From positions 1 to 64,000 of the forward strand of contig NZ_BCVZ01000007.1 in assembly GCF_001592005.1 (NCBI RefSeq): a stretch of 64,000 bases of DNA, in the 5' to 3' direction. Below are positions 1-11,949 of this stretch, one piece after another (the first letter of the stretch is position 1; each line of letters begins with the position of its first letter). Position numbers and translations under genes: made by a program. The DNA comes from Bacillus sonorensis NBRC 101234 = KCTC 13918. GTDB taxonomy: Bacteria; Bacillota; Bacilli; Bacillales; Bacillaceae. Under the pieces are notes generated by a model that saw only the letters and a list, made by a program, of their open reading frames with translations, did not search any database and had not been told where the DNA came from.

Positions 1-33
1 GGGGGTTTGTCGACACGCTGAGCAATCGGCGGA

Positions 34-2899
<2,866 letters not shown>

Positions 2900-2910
<11 letters not shown>

Positions 2911-4246
2911 GGCTTGTCACCTTATCGATCGCTTGTTTTATGATGGAAACCATCGCCTCCAGCTCTTCCACAGTACTCGCAAGCGGAGGCAGGAAGGCAA
3001 CGACATCACCCAGCGGCCTCGTCAGCATCCCCAGCTCTCTCATTTTTAAAGAAACCTGGTACCCGACCCGCCAATCAGAAGGATAGGCTAATTTCGTCTC
3101 CTTTGATTGCACAAGCTCTATCCCGCACATAAAACCGAGCTGCCGGATATCGCCCACATGAGGGAGCCTATTGAGGTCCTGAAGAAGCGAATAAAGGACT
3201 TTCGATTTTTCCGCTACCTGTGTAACGATGTTTTCAGATTCAAATAAACGCAAATTTTCAATCGCAACTGCACACCCAAGCTGATTTCCTGTATAGGAGT
3301 GTCCGTGGAAAAACGTTTTTTGTTTTTCATAGTCATCGTAAAATGCACTGTAAATCTCCTCTGTTGCAAATGTCACGGCAATCGGCAAGTACCCTCCGGT
3401 AATTCCTTTCCCTGCCGCCATTAAATCGGGCTGAACGCTTTCGTGCTCACAGGCAAACATTTTTCCGGTGCGGCCAAACCCCGTCGCCACTTCATCGACA
3501 ATCATTAAGACGTCATATGTCGTGCAAAGCTTGCGAACCCCCGACAAAAATCCTTCAGGCATTACGATCATGCCGGATGCTCCTTGCACCATCGATTCGA
3601 TTGACAGTGCCGCTATTTCTCGATGATGCTCCATCAGCAGCTGTTCGAGTTCAGCCAGACATTCATCGCGGCACTCGTCAGGATCGCCGCTTTCAGAACG
3701 GTATACATAAGGGACATGTGCCTTGAAACTGTCAAACATGAGAGGACCGTACACATCATGAAAAAGCTCGATTGAACCGACGCTGACGGCGCCGATCGTA
3801 TCACCGTGATAGCCGTTTCGCATAGAGATGAACGTTTGCTTCTCAGGCCTCCCGATGTTTTTCCAATATTGAAAAGCCATTTTCAGAGCAATTTCCATCG
3901 CCTCAGCCCCGCTGTCAGAATAAAAAACGCGCGTCAGCTTTTCCGGGCTTATCTTGATTAACGCTTCGGCAAGCTCTGTTGCTGGAACATTCGTCATCCC
4001 CAATAATGTCGAGTGCGCAATTTTGCCAAGCTGTTTTATAATTGCCTCGTCCAATTCCTTTTTACGGTGCCCGTGCACATTGAGCCACACTGAAGAAAAA
4101 CCGTCGTAGTATTCCTTTCCATTGATATCTTTCAGCTTGATTCCGTCTCCGCTTTCGATGATGAGCGGATGTTCATCATAGTCTTTCATCTGTGTAAAAG
4201 GCAGCCAAAGGTGCTCTTTGCTTTTTTCAATTAATGATCGCCCCAT
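2900..4246 (-). CDS. bioA: Diaminopelargonate aminotransferase BioA
   Basis: Class III PLP aminotransferase converting KAPA to 7,8-diaminopelargonate. In Bacillus this enzyme is reported to use lysine rather than SAM as amino donor; the sequence alone does not show which. Visible motifs are [14 protein letters not shown] (cofactor phosphate site), [11 protein letters not shown], and the Schiff-base lysine in [12 protein letters not shown]. At 448 residues it is normal length. It starts 16 bp inside the end of bioW, with GAGGT upstream of the ATG. Confidence 0.95.
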
Positions 4247-5013
4247 CTTTTACCTCCCGCTTGAATCAATACAGGCTTTTTTTCCAAATCATCGATGCAA
4301 GTCTTCAAATCTGTTAATCCATCAACAAAAAAAACGCGGCAGCCGCTTTCGTCTCCATATTCTTTCATCTTTGTAATCCGCTGATAGCCCAGCTTTTGGC
4401 CGGCGACGTATCCCGTTATGTAATCCGGATCATCTGACCAGCATAATTCGGCGATGACGGCCGGATGCCTGCATACCTTAGTTGCAATGGCAAGCGCCTC
4501 TTTGATTCGTGAGTTTAGCGGTGCTCCATGACTGGCCGCCCATTGTGCAAAATCGGCTTCCGGCCAATCCAGCCTGGAGACCCGCACACCTTTTTCTTCT
4601 CTCCCATCAATCCGCTTGCCTGAATCGATATCAAACAATACGGCCCCCCTCACATCCGAGTATTGATCGATTTCCTGAAACACTTTGTCAATGCTCTGTG
4701 CAGGAACGCCTGCTTTGCTAAGCAGTGCAGCCGCCAACACTCTTCCGTCTTCTGCCGTGCAAACTTCATTTGTTTCAATCTGTAAAGGCTGAAGCGGCCT
4801 TATCGGTTCGTCCACACGTTCAAACTGAACTTGCATAAAGTCCGGTTTCCCCCGTGAATGAGATAAGCCTTTATCCAATAAAGCATTTACCGCATCCTTT
4901 AAACCGTTGAAAGAGGCGAGCCGTTCTCCCCCGGAAATATGTTTTCCGCCATTTTCATGCGAACCGTTTTGAGAAGCTCTCATTCTCACGCTGAAATATG
5001 TTTCTCCCTGCAT
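4231..5013 (-). CDS. bioW: 6-carboxyhexanoate-CoA ligase (pimeloyl-CoA synthetase) BioW
   Basis: Activates pimelate to pimeloyl-CoA, the precursor used by BioF; typical of Bacillus, which lacks the BioC/BioH route. The 260-residue protein has the family start with FSVRMRAS and the conserved [10 protein letters not shown] and [13 protein letters not shown] stretches. It is the first gene of the operon, with a strong site (GGGGGTGAT) before the ATG and the BirA operator just upstream. Confidence 0.95.
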   Translation of the reverse strand: MQGETYFSVRMRASQNGSHENGGKHISGGERLASFNGLKDAVNALLDKGLSHSRGKPDFMQVQFERVDEPIRPLQPLQIETNEVCTAEDGRVLAAALLSKAGVPAQSIDKVFQEIDQYSDVRGAVLFDIDSGKRIDGREEKGVRVSRLDWPEADFAQWAASHGAPLNSRIKEALAIATKVCRHPAVIAELCWSDDPDYITGYVAGQKLGYQRITKMKEYGDESGCRVFFVDGLTDLKTCIDDLEKKPVLIQAGGKRWGDH

Positions 5014-5029
5014 CTGATCACCCCCTTAA

Positions 5030-5060
5030 ATGTTAACTTGTTTTTATTTTAAGTTAACAT
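5030..5060 (-). promoter_or_regulatory. BirA operator of the biotin operon
   Basis: ATGTTAAC (5030-5037), exactly 15 bp, then GTTAACAT (5053-5060): a perfect match to the known Firmicute BirA box (TGTTAAC-N15-GTTAACA). It lies between the -10 box and the bioW start, so biotin-bound BirA would block transcription. Confidence 0.93.
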
Positions 5061-5070
5061 TATAAATAGA

Positions 5071-5099
5071 ATATTAGTATCGACTGCATGTTATGTCAA
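5071..5099 (-). promoter_or_regulatory. Sigma-A promoter of the bio operon
   Basis: On the - strand TTGACA (5094-5099), 17-bp spacer, TAATAT (5071-5076). The predicted start site falls at the edge of the BirA operator. Confidence 0.85.
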
Positions 5100-5126
5100 T
5101 ATCACAGGGACAATCCGCCCCATAAT

Positions 5127-5166
5127 AAAAAAGACAAAAGAGGACAGGAGGCTCCTCTTTTGTCTT
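5127..5166 (-). terminator. Terminator of zagA
   Basis: Fourteen-bp stem (AAGACAAAAGAGGA with its complement) followed on the - strand by TTTTTTATT. It lies just downstream of the zagA stop and upstream of the bio promoter. Confidence 0.88.
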
Positions 5167-5181
5167 GTTAGATCTTATGAA

Positions 5182-6381
5182 TTATACTTTTTTAATCTGC
5201 CAATCAAACGGATCGGGCAGAAGCGACCAATCATCCGCCATCTCGGAATCCGTAAGCAGGCATCGATCCGCTTCAGCCGAAATCTCTTCTGGAGAAAGGT
5301 CGAGTCCGATAAAAACAAGCTTTGTATGGCGGTCTCCGAATTCGGGATCCCATTCTTGCAAAAACTCGGGCTCATCTCTCAAAATTCGTTCCTGCTCCTG
5401 CTTCGGCAAGGCCGCGACCCAATACGAAATCGGCTCAAGACTGGCGGACGGACCGGCCTGCGACATCAGCAGGGCGAGGCTGTTTCTCGTCGCGCACCAG
5501 GCGATTCCTTTCGCCCTGACCACGTTTTCCGGCAGTGAATGAATCCAGTTATAAAACCGCTCTGTATGAAACGGACGGCGCGCTTCATAGACGAAGGAGG
5601 AAATTCCGTATTCTTCAGTCTCAGGCGTATGCTGCTGATGCCCTTGATTTAATTCCCTCAGCCATCCCGCCGAATTGCTTGCCTTCTCAAAGTCAAACAA
5701 TCCTGTATTCAAAATCTCCCCCGGGTCAACTTCCCCTTTTACCGCCCTGATCATTTTCGCAGCCGGCTGCAATGTTCTCAGCACTTTTTCAAGTTTTTCC
5801 AGTTCCTCTTGAGAAACAAGATCACATTTGTTCAAAATCATGACATCGCAAAATTCGATTTGATCAATGAGCAGATCGGCAATGTCCCGTTCATCCTCTT
5901 CACTAACGGCTTCTTTTCTGTCCAAAAGGCTGTCCCCAGATTGAAAGTCACGCCAAAAGCGATTGGCATCGACAACCGTCACCATCGTATCCAGCCGGCA
6001 AAACCGGGTTAAATCAATCCCCAGTTCTTCATCAATGTAGGAAAAGGTTTGCGCGACCGGTATCGGCTCGCTGATCCCGGTCGATTCAATCACGATATAA
6101 TCGATATTCCCTTGTGTGGCAAGCTTTTCAACTTCGACGAGCAAATCCTCTCTCAGCGTGCAGCAAATGCAACCGTTTGACATTTCCACGAGCTTTTCAT
6201 CTGTCCTTGAAAGACCTCCCCCTTGTTTGACAAGGCCGGCGTCGATGTTCACTTCGCTCATGTCATTGACGATGACGGCAACCTTCAGTCCCTGGCGGTT
6301 TTGCAATATGTAATTCAAGAGCGTCGTTTTGCCCGCCCCCAGGTAGCCGCTTAATACTGTTACAGGAATTTTGTTGTTCAT
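5182..6381 (-). CDS. zagA: Zinc metallochaperone ZagA (YciC), COG0523 GTPase
   Basis: G3E-family GTPase made under zinc starvation; B. subtilis ZagA (YciC) is described as delivering zinc to FolE. The protein has the P-loop [10 protein letters not shown], the metal-binding CxCC motif (NGCICCTL, about residues 71-74), ESTGISEP, and the guanine-specificity motif NKCD. ATG at 6381 is preferred over 6387 because AAGGAG lies 7 bp upstream of it; this gives 399 residues, close to B. subtilis YciC. The operon-distal neighbours and the 27-bp Zur palindrome upstream agree with this role. Confidence 0.95.
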   Translation of the reverse strand: MNNKIPVTVLSGYLGAGKTTLLNYILQNRQGLKVAVIVNDMSEVNIDAGLVKQGGGLSRTDEKLVEMSNGCICCTLREDLLVEVEKLATQGNIDYIVIESTGISEPIPVAQTFSYIDEELGIDLTRFCRLDTMVTVVDANRFWRDFQSGDSLLDRKEAVSEEDERDIADLLIDQIEFCDVMILNKCDLVSQEELEKLEKVLRTLQPAAKMIRAVKGEVDPGEILNTGLFDFEKASNSAGWLRELNQGHQQHTPETEEYGISSFVYEARRPFHTERFYNWIHSLPENVVRAKGIAWCATRNSLALLMSQAGPSASLEPISYWVAALPKQEQERILRDEPEFLQEWDPEFGDRHTKLVFIGLDLSPEEISAEADRCLLTDSEMADDWSLLPDPFDWQIKKV

Positions 6382-6403
6382 TGTCATTCTCCTTCTTCAC
6401 TTT

Positions 6404-6430
6404 TATAAATCGTAATTATTACGATTTATA
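6404..6430 (-). promoter_or_regulatory. Zur box upstream of zagA
   Basis: A 27-bp perfect palindrome centred on 6417. Its core has the two half sites AAATCGTAAT and ATTACGATTT around one T, identical to the B. subtilis Zur consensus as I recall it. It lies 23 bp upstream of the zagA start, a repressor position. Confidence 0.93.
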
Positions 6431-6469
6431 TGTTATTTCATCACATTTCAATCCAAAATGCAAAACCAT

Positions 6470-8134
6470 TCATGAAAACAGCAGCTTCCATATGCACAGC
6501 AGAGCTAGAGCTGAAACAGCAGCTGTCACCATCTGTTTTCCCACGAGGCCTGCAGCAGCTTTCATTCCCAATTCTTTTGCGATTGTCAAGACCGTCACCA
6601 TGCAGGCCGAAAAAGTCGATGCCAGATAAACCAATAAAAAAAGCGTGCCTCCGGATAAAGAATGCAAAAGTGCACCCCCGTCTTCATTAAACAGTAAAAT
6701 TCCATCTTTCCTGATCATTGAAAAAACAAGGCCGGGCGCAGCTTCCGCCGGGGCTCCGAACGCTTTCAAAACCGGCGACACCAGCATTGTGAAAAAACGA
6801 ATGATACCCAGTTCATGCAATACCGTTGCCGCCAGACAGATGATGAAAAAGATCGGCATGGCCTGAAACATAAACTGCTTAAGCACCGTTTTCACCCGAA
6901 ATGCAGTTCCTTTCCATGAAGGCCGCTGCAAAAAGGATGCTCTGTTTTTAAAATAAGAGGACCACTTTTGTTCTGCCGGATACCAAAAGCGATTATGCAC
7001 GGCCCCGACTGTGACGAGAGTCAGCAGATATGGAATAAACAGCCACTCTTTTCCTCCCGCATGAAAAATCGAAAGGGAAGCACCGATTTGGTAGCTGCAT
7101 GCAGAACCGAATGAGATCATTGAAACACATTGCCTCCGGGTGCATATGCTGCATGAACGGGTCTGCTGAACAGCCACGACATTACAGCCAAACCCGGTTA
7201 TCAGCGGCACTAAATCCTGGCCGTTCATGCCGATTTTTCTCATCAAGGGATCCAATGAATCAACGATTCGATCCTTTAAGCCCGAATCATCTGCCGCAGC
7301 ATTGGCTGCCGACATGAATAAAACGACCGGGAACGCCCAAACGAATGAATAAATGCCGAGAGTAAAAAGGCCATAGTTCCCCGCAAATATCGCTCCAAGC
7401 CAGGACGGCCAGCCTTCCGCCGCTTTTTTCAGCGGATCGATCAGCCATTCGTCCGCATACTGCTGCCCCCATCCGGAAACATGATAAGCCGCGATCACCG
7501 GCAGCATAAACAACACACATAAAACAGTGAGCGAAAGAAGCGGCCCCCAGATGCGATGGTCAAACCACATGTGTCGGGGAGGCGCAGATGCAAGCTTTAA
7601 GCATTCCATCTGTTTGCGTTTCAGCGGATGAAATGAAGCATCCTTTCTCAAAAAAGCAAAGAGTCGCTCTTTTTTGCTTTCCGTCATCCTTCGCGAATCG
7701 ATGAGCATCACCGGCAAATCGTACCGTTCGATGTGATCAGAAAGCGCAAGGCGCATCTCCCGCGTCATTTTGTCTTTAAAGGTCACGATAAAATAGACAT
7801 GTTGACACTCAGGGGGAATCAGCCCGATGATCGTTTGAAGCTCTTCAGAAAAATGCGTGCCTCTTAAAACGACAATCGTGTGATCCGCTTTTTCAATTTC
7901 TCTCTTCAACGCTCTTTGTGTGAGGCTGTCATCCGGCCGAAGCCCGGGCGCATCCACGACCACCCAGCCTTGAAGGCTCTTGATCTCCCTTTCGGTAACA
8001 AAAACCGTCGAACCTTTGACATTGGTCTCTTCTCCGGCTTGCTGGTCTGTGATGGCGGAAAAAAGCGTCGTTTTTCCGACCGACTCCAATCCGACCAGCA
8101 GCAGCCGTTGCTGTTGCTTCGGTTTTTTTAACAT
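6470..8134 (-). CDS. FeoB-like membrane GTPase, probable metal transporter
   Basis: Resembles ferrous-iron transporter FeoB: an N-terminal G domain (P-loop GLESVGKTT at about residues 14-22; DAPG switch II) followed by a polytopic domain with two Gate-like segments and the FeoB-type stretch ITGFGCNVVAVQQTRSC. At 554 residues it is shorter than usual FeoB (600-800). ATG at 8134 is preferred to the GTG at 8140 because GAGG is 9 bp upstream. It overlaps the flavoprotein gene by 7 bp, so the two are probably co-transcribed. The zinc-starvation context makes Zn(II) or Mn(II) a candidate cargo instead of Fe(II); that is inference. No terminator is evident between it and the zagA promoter. Confidence 0.8.
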   Translation of the reverse strand: MLKKPKQQQRLLLVGLESVGKTTLFSAITDQQAGEETNVKGSTVFVTEREIKSLQGWVVVDAPGLRPDDSLTQRALKREIEKADHTIVVLRGTHFSEELQTIIGLIPPECQHVYFIVTFKDKMTREMRLALSDHIERYDLPVMLIDSRRMTESKKERLFAFLRKDASFHPLKRKQMECLKLASAPPRHMWFDHRIWGPLLSLTVLCVLFMLPVIAAYHVSGWGQQYADEWLIDPLKKAAEGWPSWLGAIFAGNYGLFTLGIYSFVWAFPVVLFMSAANAAADDSGLKDRIVDSLDPLMRKIGMNGQDLVPLITGFGCNVVAVQQTRSCSICTRRQCVSMISFGSACSYQIGASLSIFHAGGKEWLFIPYLLTLVTVGAVHNRFWYPAEQKWSSYFKNRASFLQRPSWKGTAFRVKTVLKQFMFQAMPIFFIICLAATVLHELGIIRFFTMLVSPVLKAFGAPAEAAPGLVFSMIRKDGILLFNEDGGALLHSLSGGTLFLLVYLASTFSACMVTVLTIAKELGMKAAAGLVGKQMVTAAVSALALLCIWKLLFS

Positions 8135-9243
8135 TCGCACTGAACCTCACAGCAGCTCAAATCAGTCAGAAACATTTGGTTTTCCTTGTATTCTGAAAGC
8201 ACCTTTTCATCCAGCGGATGCCCTAATTTTTTCAACAGGTGCTCCGCAATCACCGCAAATCTTTGCCGGAATTTATAAATAAAACAAAAGACGGCTTTTT
8301 GATGCTGGACACTGGGCCCGATTACATACAGGTTTGCCGTAATTGTCGACATATCCGCGTCTGTCAGCAGCGGTTTGCCGTTTTCCGCCCATTCAAATAA
8401 ATGTTTGATCTGTTTGGTGCCTGAATAAAATCCAGTCGCAATAATCGGCTGTGTTTCAGAGCGGATTTTTCGGCCGTCGGCCAAATGCAGATCATATGCT
8501 GCGTCTTCCTTTTTCGTCATTTTCGCGACCCTGGCGTTTTCTAAAAAATGCACTTTTTCTTTTTGGTAAGCAGCTTCAATACGCTCCCGCGTATACGGCG
8601 ATAGCGCCCGGCTCGGATCGGCCTCATCGTTTTCCCTTATCGAATTCGGCATGACCACCGTCACATCACTTCCATACTCTGCGAGCTGAAAAGCGGCGTC
8701 CATTGCGCTTTCATAACCGCCGACCACATAATAATGGGCTGTTTCAAATTGACTCCATGAGGCGACTTTGCTGTTATGCAGTCCAAGTTCTGCGCCCGGA
8801 AAAGAATGCTTGGGAAACTGGAACTCCCCCGTCCCCCAAATCACGGATCTGGCTTTTAGAACTCCTTGATCCGTTTCAACCAAAAAGCCGTCCTTGTCTT
8901 TATGCAGCTTCCGCACCGCCGTGCCTTCTGCTAGAGGCAGCTGAAAATGGCGGGCTAAAAGGTGTAAATACTCCGCGTACTCAGATCCGCTTAAATGCTC
9001 GCGCTGAAACGTAAAAGCCGGCGATGTCCCCGGGGCGACAGCATTTAAATCTAAAGCGCCAAATCCCTGTCCTGTAAAGGAAGGTGTAATCAGTCTCATT
9101 TCTTCGGGCCAGCGATAAAACGAGGCTCCTGCACGATCTTTTTCTAAAATCACGAACGATTCAAAACCGAGCTTTTTCAGAACGATTCCCATTCCAATGC
9201 CTGCGGGACCCGCTCCGACAATAACGATTTCGCTGTCCTGCAA
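8128..9243 (-). CDS. FAD/NAD(P)-dependent oxidoreductase with Cys-rich C-terminal tail
   Basis: Two-dinucleotide-fold flavoprotein of the YpdA/CzcO-like type. The FAD site VGAGPAG is near the N-terminus and a second nucleotide loop, VVGGYESAMDAA, lies near residue 165; an IATGF motif follows. The last residues are SCCEVQCEC, four cysteines in nine positions, which looks metal-binding. A TTG start at 9243 is chosen because AAGGAG lies 9 bp upstream; the ATG at 9270 has no site and falls inside a Zur-like palindrome. It is the first gene of a two-gene unit with the FeoB-like protein. A role in metal reduction or uptake is plausible but unproven. Confidence 0.75.
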   Translation of the reverse strand: MQDSEIVIVGAGPAGIGMGIVLKKLGFESFVILEKDRAGASFYRWPEEMRLITPSFTGQGFGALDLNAVAPGTSPAFTFQREHLSGSEYAEYLHLLARHFQLPLAEGTAVRKLHKDKDGFLVETDQGVLKARSVIWGTGEFQFPKHSFPGAELGLHNSKVASWSQFETAHYYVVGGYESAMDAAFQLAEYGSDVTVVMPNSIRENDEADPSRALSPYTRERIEAAYQKEKVHFLENARVAKMTKKEDAAYDLHLADGRKIRSETQPIIATGFYSGTKQIKHLFEWAENGKPLLTDADMSTITANLYVIGPSVQHQKAVFCFIYKFRQRFAVIAEHLLKKLGHPLDEKVLSEYKENQMFLTDLSCCEVQCEC

Positions 9244-9257
9244 TATCAACCACTCCT

Positions 9258-9278
9258 TAAACGAAATCATTTCGATTT
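9258..9278 (-). promoter_or_regulatory. Degenerate Zur-like box upstream of the flavoprotein operon
   Basis: On the - strand AAATCGAAAT-G-ATTTCG followed by TTTA; about 16 of 20 consensus positions match, and the inner 13 bp (CGAAAT-C-ATTTCG on the + strand) are a perfect palindrome. It abuts the ribosome site of the TTG-initiated flavoprotein gene, suggesting Zur repression. Confidence 0.6.
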
Positions 9279-9320
9279 AAAACACGACCACTTGATTTTA
9301 TCACAGCTGTCCCTCAAAAT

Positions 9321-9341
9321 AAATAGTAATAATTACGATTT
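9321..9341 (+). promoter_or_regulatory. Zur box upstream of folE2
   Basis: Half sites AAATAGTAAT and ATTACGATTT around one A; one mismatch from the Zur consensus. It sits 23 bp before the folE2 start, the same spacing as in front of zagA. Confidence 0.88.
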
Positions 9342-9363
9342 AACAGCGAAAGGAGTCTCTTCT

Positions 9364-10266
9364 ATGAAATACGACCTTCAATTGCCGGCAAAACCGGAAC
9401 GACACCGCCTTTTTGGATCTGTCGAGGCGGTAAAAGGAACAAAACCAACCGATAAAGAACAGATGAAAGATATTCAAAATACACCGAACGATTATTTATT
9501 TGACATTGACCAGGTCGGCATTACAAACGTTTCCCACCCGATCCGCATCACATCGGCAGTCAAGCCGTTTTCCCAGACGACGATCGGTTCATTTTCGTTA
9601 ATGACTCATCTTGAGCGCGGCAGGAAAGGCATCAACATGAGCCGGCTGACTGAACAATTGCAGCGATACCATACGGAAAACTGGATCGTCGGACTTGATT
9701 CACTCAAAGACTTTACGAAGGAACTGGCGGTCAACATGGAACAGCAAGGCGCAGCAGTGTCTCTCGCATTTCCATGGTATTTTGAGCGGCTCAGCCCGGA
9801 ACTCGAATTCCCCGGACTGATGCACGCCGATATTCATATGAATGTTTCGTATCATCAAAAAGAAGGCTGGACCGGGACCGTTGGCATCACGGCTAAAGTG
9901 GCGACACTTTGCCCCTGCTCAAAAGAAATCAGCGAGTACAGCGCCCACAATCAGCGGGGCGTCATCAAGATCACAGCGCACATCAATGACAGGGCCGCCA
10001 TGCCCGAAGATTTTAAAACAGAGCTTCTGGCCGCAGCGGAAACGAATGCCAGCGCGAAGCTCCATCCCGTCTTAAAAAGACCCGACGAAAAAAAAGTGAC
10101 CGAACAGGCCTACGAGAATCCGCGATTTGTCGAAGACCTCATTCGCCTGATAGCGGCTGATTTGTATGAAATGGATTGGATTGCGGCATTTGAGATCGAA
10201 TGCCGCAATGAAGAATCGATTCATTTGCATGATGCCGCCGCGAGGTTGGCGTATTCCAAAATATAA
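9364..10266 (+). CDS. folE2: GTP cyclohydrolase IB (FolE2), zinc-independent
   Basis: Opens the folate pathway from GTP. The type IB enzyme is not strictly zinc-dependent and replaces zinc-dependent FolE when zinc is short; in B. subtilis it is FolEB (YciA). The 300-residue protein matches the family from MKYDLQLPAKPERHRLFGSV onward and has the metal Cys in TLCPCSKEIS. The ATG at 9364 is preferred (AAAGGAG upstream, start after the Zur box). It is divergent from the flavoprotein/FeoB-like unit. Confidence 0.95.
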   Translation: MKYDLQLPAKPERHRLFGSVEAVKGTKPTDKEQMKDIQNTPNDYLFDIDQVGITNVSHPIRITSAVKPFSQTTIGSFSLMTHLERGRKGINMSRLTEQLQRYHTENWIVGLDSLKDFTKELAVNMEQQGAAVSLAFPWYFERLSPELEFPGLMHADIHMNVSYHQKEGWTGTVGITAKVATLCPCSKEISEYSAHNQRGVIKITAHINDRAAMPEDFKTELLAAAETNASAKLHPVLKRPDEKKVTEQAYENPRFVEDLIRLIAADLYEMDWIAAFEIECRNEESIHLHDAAARLAYSKI

Positions 10267-10273
10267 AAGCACA

Positions 10274-10300
10274 GGCTGCCGGATGTTCCGGCAGCCATTT
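10274..10300. terminator. Hairpin between convergent folE2 and the MFS gene
   Basis: Nine-bp perfect stem GGCTGCCGG / CCGGCAGCC with a 5-nt loop, then ATTT. The T tract is weak, but the position between two converging stops suggests a shared terminator. Confidence 0.65.
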
Positions 10301-10305
10301 AGGCG

Positions 10306-11469
10306 TTAAGCAGGCTTTGATCGAGCCAGTATACGGCTGTTTTTAAACAGCAGCATGGAAAACAAGTACAACACCGCTGTAAACAGTGCAACCGCGAAAA
10401 ATCCTCCGAATTGGGAATATAACAGCCCGGCCGCTGAAGCCCCGGCCGTTTGCCCTATGTACATGCAGGAATTTGCCAGTGACGCAATCGTCCCTCTCGC
10501 TTGAGGCGCTAAGCTTTGCAACAGGCTCATCATCAAAGTGAAAATCATACCTGTCATGAAAAACATCACAAAAAAGATGGCTTCGAAAAGCGAAATCCGC
10601 GTCGTTTGCGAAAGGATGACATACAGCACGGCCAAAACCGCAATTCCGGCATACAACGAATACGCCTTGCCCAGCTTTGCCGCTACATGAACGCCCAGTG
10701 TACTCCCAAACACATTCCCCAATCCAAGAATAAGCATCGCGGTTCCGATTTGGCTGACATTTAACCGAAAATCATCCGCAAGCCATGTCCCCAAAAAAGA
10801 AAAAGCCGCAAAGTTCCCTGTTTGAAAGATAAAATACGCGAAAAATGTTTTAAACACCTTTGGCTCCGAAAGCAGCATTTTGTAGCGGGCCGCGATCGGA
10901 ATGTTTCCCGCCGTCTTCTGACTTGGCTTCAAATCAGGCAAAACGAGATGAATGAACCATACAAAGAAAAACGAACAAACGCCAAGAATCAAAAATGGGG
11001 CAGACCAATGAATGGAAGCCAGGTACCCTCCGATCGGCAAGCCCAGCATCTGCGAGAAGGATAAGCCTGCCGCGGCGATCCCCATGCTTTTCACCATTCG
11101 TTCCTTGGAAACGAGAGCTGGAATCGAAGCCCACACTTGCGGAGTGACAAACGCGGCGCTGACCCCGGCCGCAAAACGCAGGAAAATCATAATCCCAAAA
11201 TCAGGAGCAAATCCGCTTAAAAATGTGCTTGTTCCAAAAGCGGCCATTCCCCAGGTCATCACCGTTTTTCGATTCAGCCCGTCAGAAACCGGACCTGCGA
11301 TTAAAGCAAATAAAGCATAGCCAAGCGCATATGCGCTCACTAGCCAGCCCGAGATTTCCAACGGAACGCCGTACAGTTCCCTTAAAGTCGGAAGCAATGG
11401 AGAAATTAAAAATGTATCCGTGCCAATCATAAACATGATTCCAAAGAAAAGCGGAAGCACTTTTTTCAA
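10306..11469 (-). CDS. MFS transporter, DHA1-type drug exporter family
   Basis: The 387-residue protein has about twelve hydrophobic segments and the loop 2-3 motif GPVSDGLNRKTVM (family motif A, G-x-x-x-D-R-x-G-R/K-like), plus a proline/glycine-rich GLPIGGYLAS segment typical of antiporters (motif C region). It is probably a drug or metabolite exporter; the substrate cannot be told. It is divergent from an ArsR-type regulator, with a 38-bp palindrome between them that would cover its promoter. Confidence 0.85.
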   Translation of the reverse strand: MKKVLPLFFGIMFMIGTDTFLISPLLPTLRELYGVPLEISGWLVSAYALGYALFALIAGPVSDGLNRKTVMTWGMAAFGTSTFLSGFAPDFGIMIFLRFAAGVSAAFVTPQVWASIPALVSKERMVKSMGIAAAGLSFSQMLGLPIGGYLASIHWSAPFLILGVCSFFFVWFIHLVLPDLKPSQKTAGNIPIAARYKMLLSEPKVFKTFFAYFIFQTGNFAAFSFLGTWLADDFRLNVSQIGTAMLILGLGNVFGSTLGVHVAAKLGKAYSLYAGIAVLAVLYVILSQTTRISLFEAIFFVMFFMTGMIFTLMMSLLQSLAPQARGTIASLANSCMYIGQTAGASAAGLLYSQFGGFFAVALFTAVLYLFSMLLFKNSRILARSKPA

Positions 11470-11494
11470 TCACTGTCACCCTTTCGGTTATCTC

Positions 11495-11532
11495 TTATTC
11501 TATTGTTCGAATATATTCGAACAATAGAATAA
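11495..11532. promoter_or_regulatory. 38-bp perfect palindrome, probable operator for the ArsR-type regulator
   Basis: Perfect dyad centred at 11513/11514 with the core TTCGAATATATTCGAA flanked by ATTCTATTG and its complement. It lies in the divergent region, 26 bp upstream of the MFS start and about 60 bp upstream of the regulator, where it could control both. Confidence 0.8.
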
Positions 11533-11593
11533 TATCATCTTGTATGCTACCATTCAAATCATAAGTATATTTACGCAAGGAAGGTGAATCACA

Positions 11594-11902
11594 TTGAGGA
11601 CGCTTTACCATCCAAACCGGAGCGACATCAGCTTATCTGCTGTTCTTTACGCCCTTAGTGATCAAATCAGACTTCAAATCATTAAACATCTAGCAGAAGC
11701 CGGCGAACAATCGTGCAGCGCTGTCAATATCCCCATTCCAAAATCAACCCTTTCCCATCATTTTAAAGTGCTGAGGGAATCGGGAGTGATCTATACGAGA
11801 ATAGAAGGCACACAGCGCTTTATTTCGCTTCGCCAAGATGACTTGAACAGCCGCTTTCCAGGCTTGCTTCAAGCTATATTGCAGGCAGCCGAGCCGTTGT
11901 AA
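11594..11902 (+). CDS. ArsR-family winged-helix regulator
   Basis: A 102-residue DNA-binding protein. The winged-helix core runs from ALSDQIRLQIIKHL through KSTLSHHFKVLRESGVI (recognition helix) to the wing ending QRFISLR. No ArsR metal cysteines (ELCVCDL type) are present, so it probably senses something other than arsenite or acts via another ligand. The start is TTG with AAGGAAGGTG 7 bp upstream. Likely repressor of the divergent MFS gene and itself. Confidence 0.87.
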   Translation: MRTLYHPNRSDISLSAVLYALSDQIRLQIIKHLAEAGEQSCSAVNIPIPKSTLSHHFKVLRESGVIYTRIEGTQRFISLRQDDLNSRFPGLLQAILQAAEPL

Positions 11903-11913
11903 ATCTTTCACAT

Positions 11914-11949
11914 AAAAAACCTGCCGGCGTTTATCCGGCAGGTTTTTTA
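11914..11949. terminator. Bidirectional terminator between the ArsR-type gene and yfmR
   Basis: Stem AAAAAACCTGCCGG / CCGGCAGGTTTTTT with T tracts on both strands, overlapping the yfmR stop. Confidence 0.92.
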
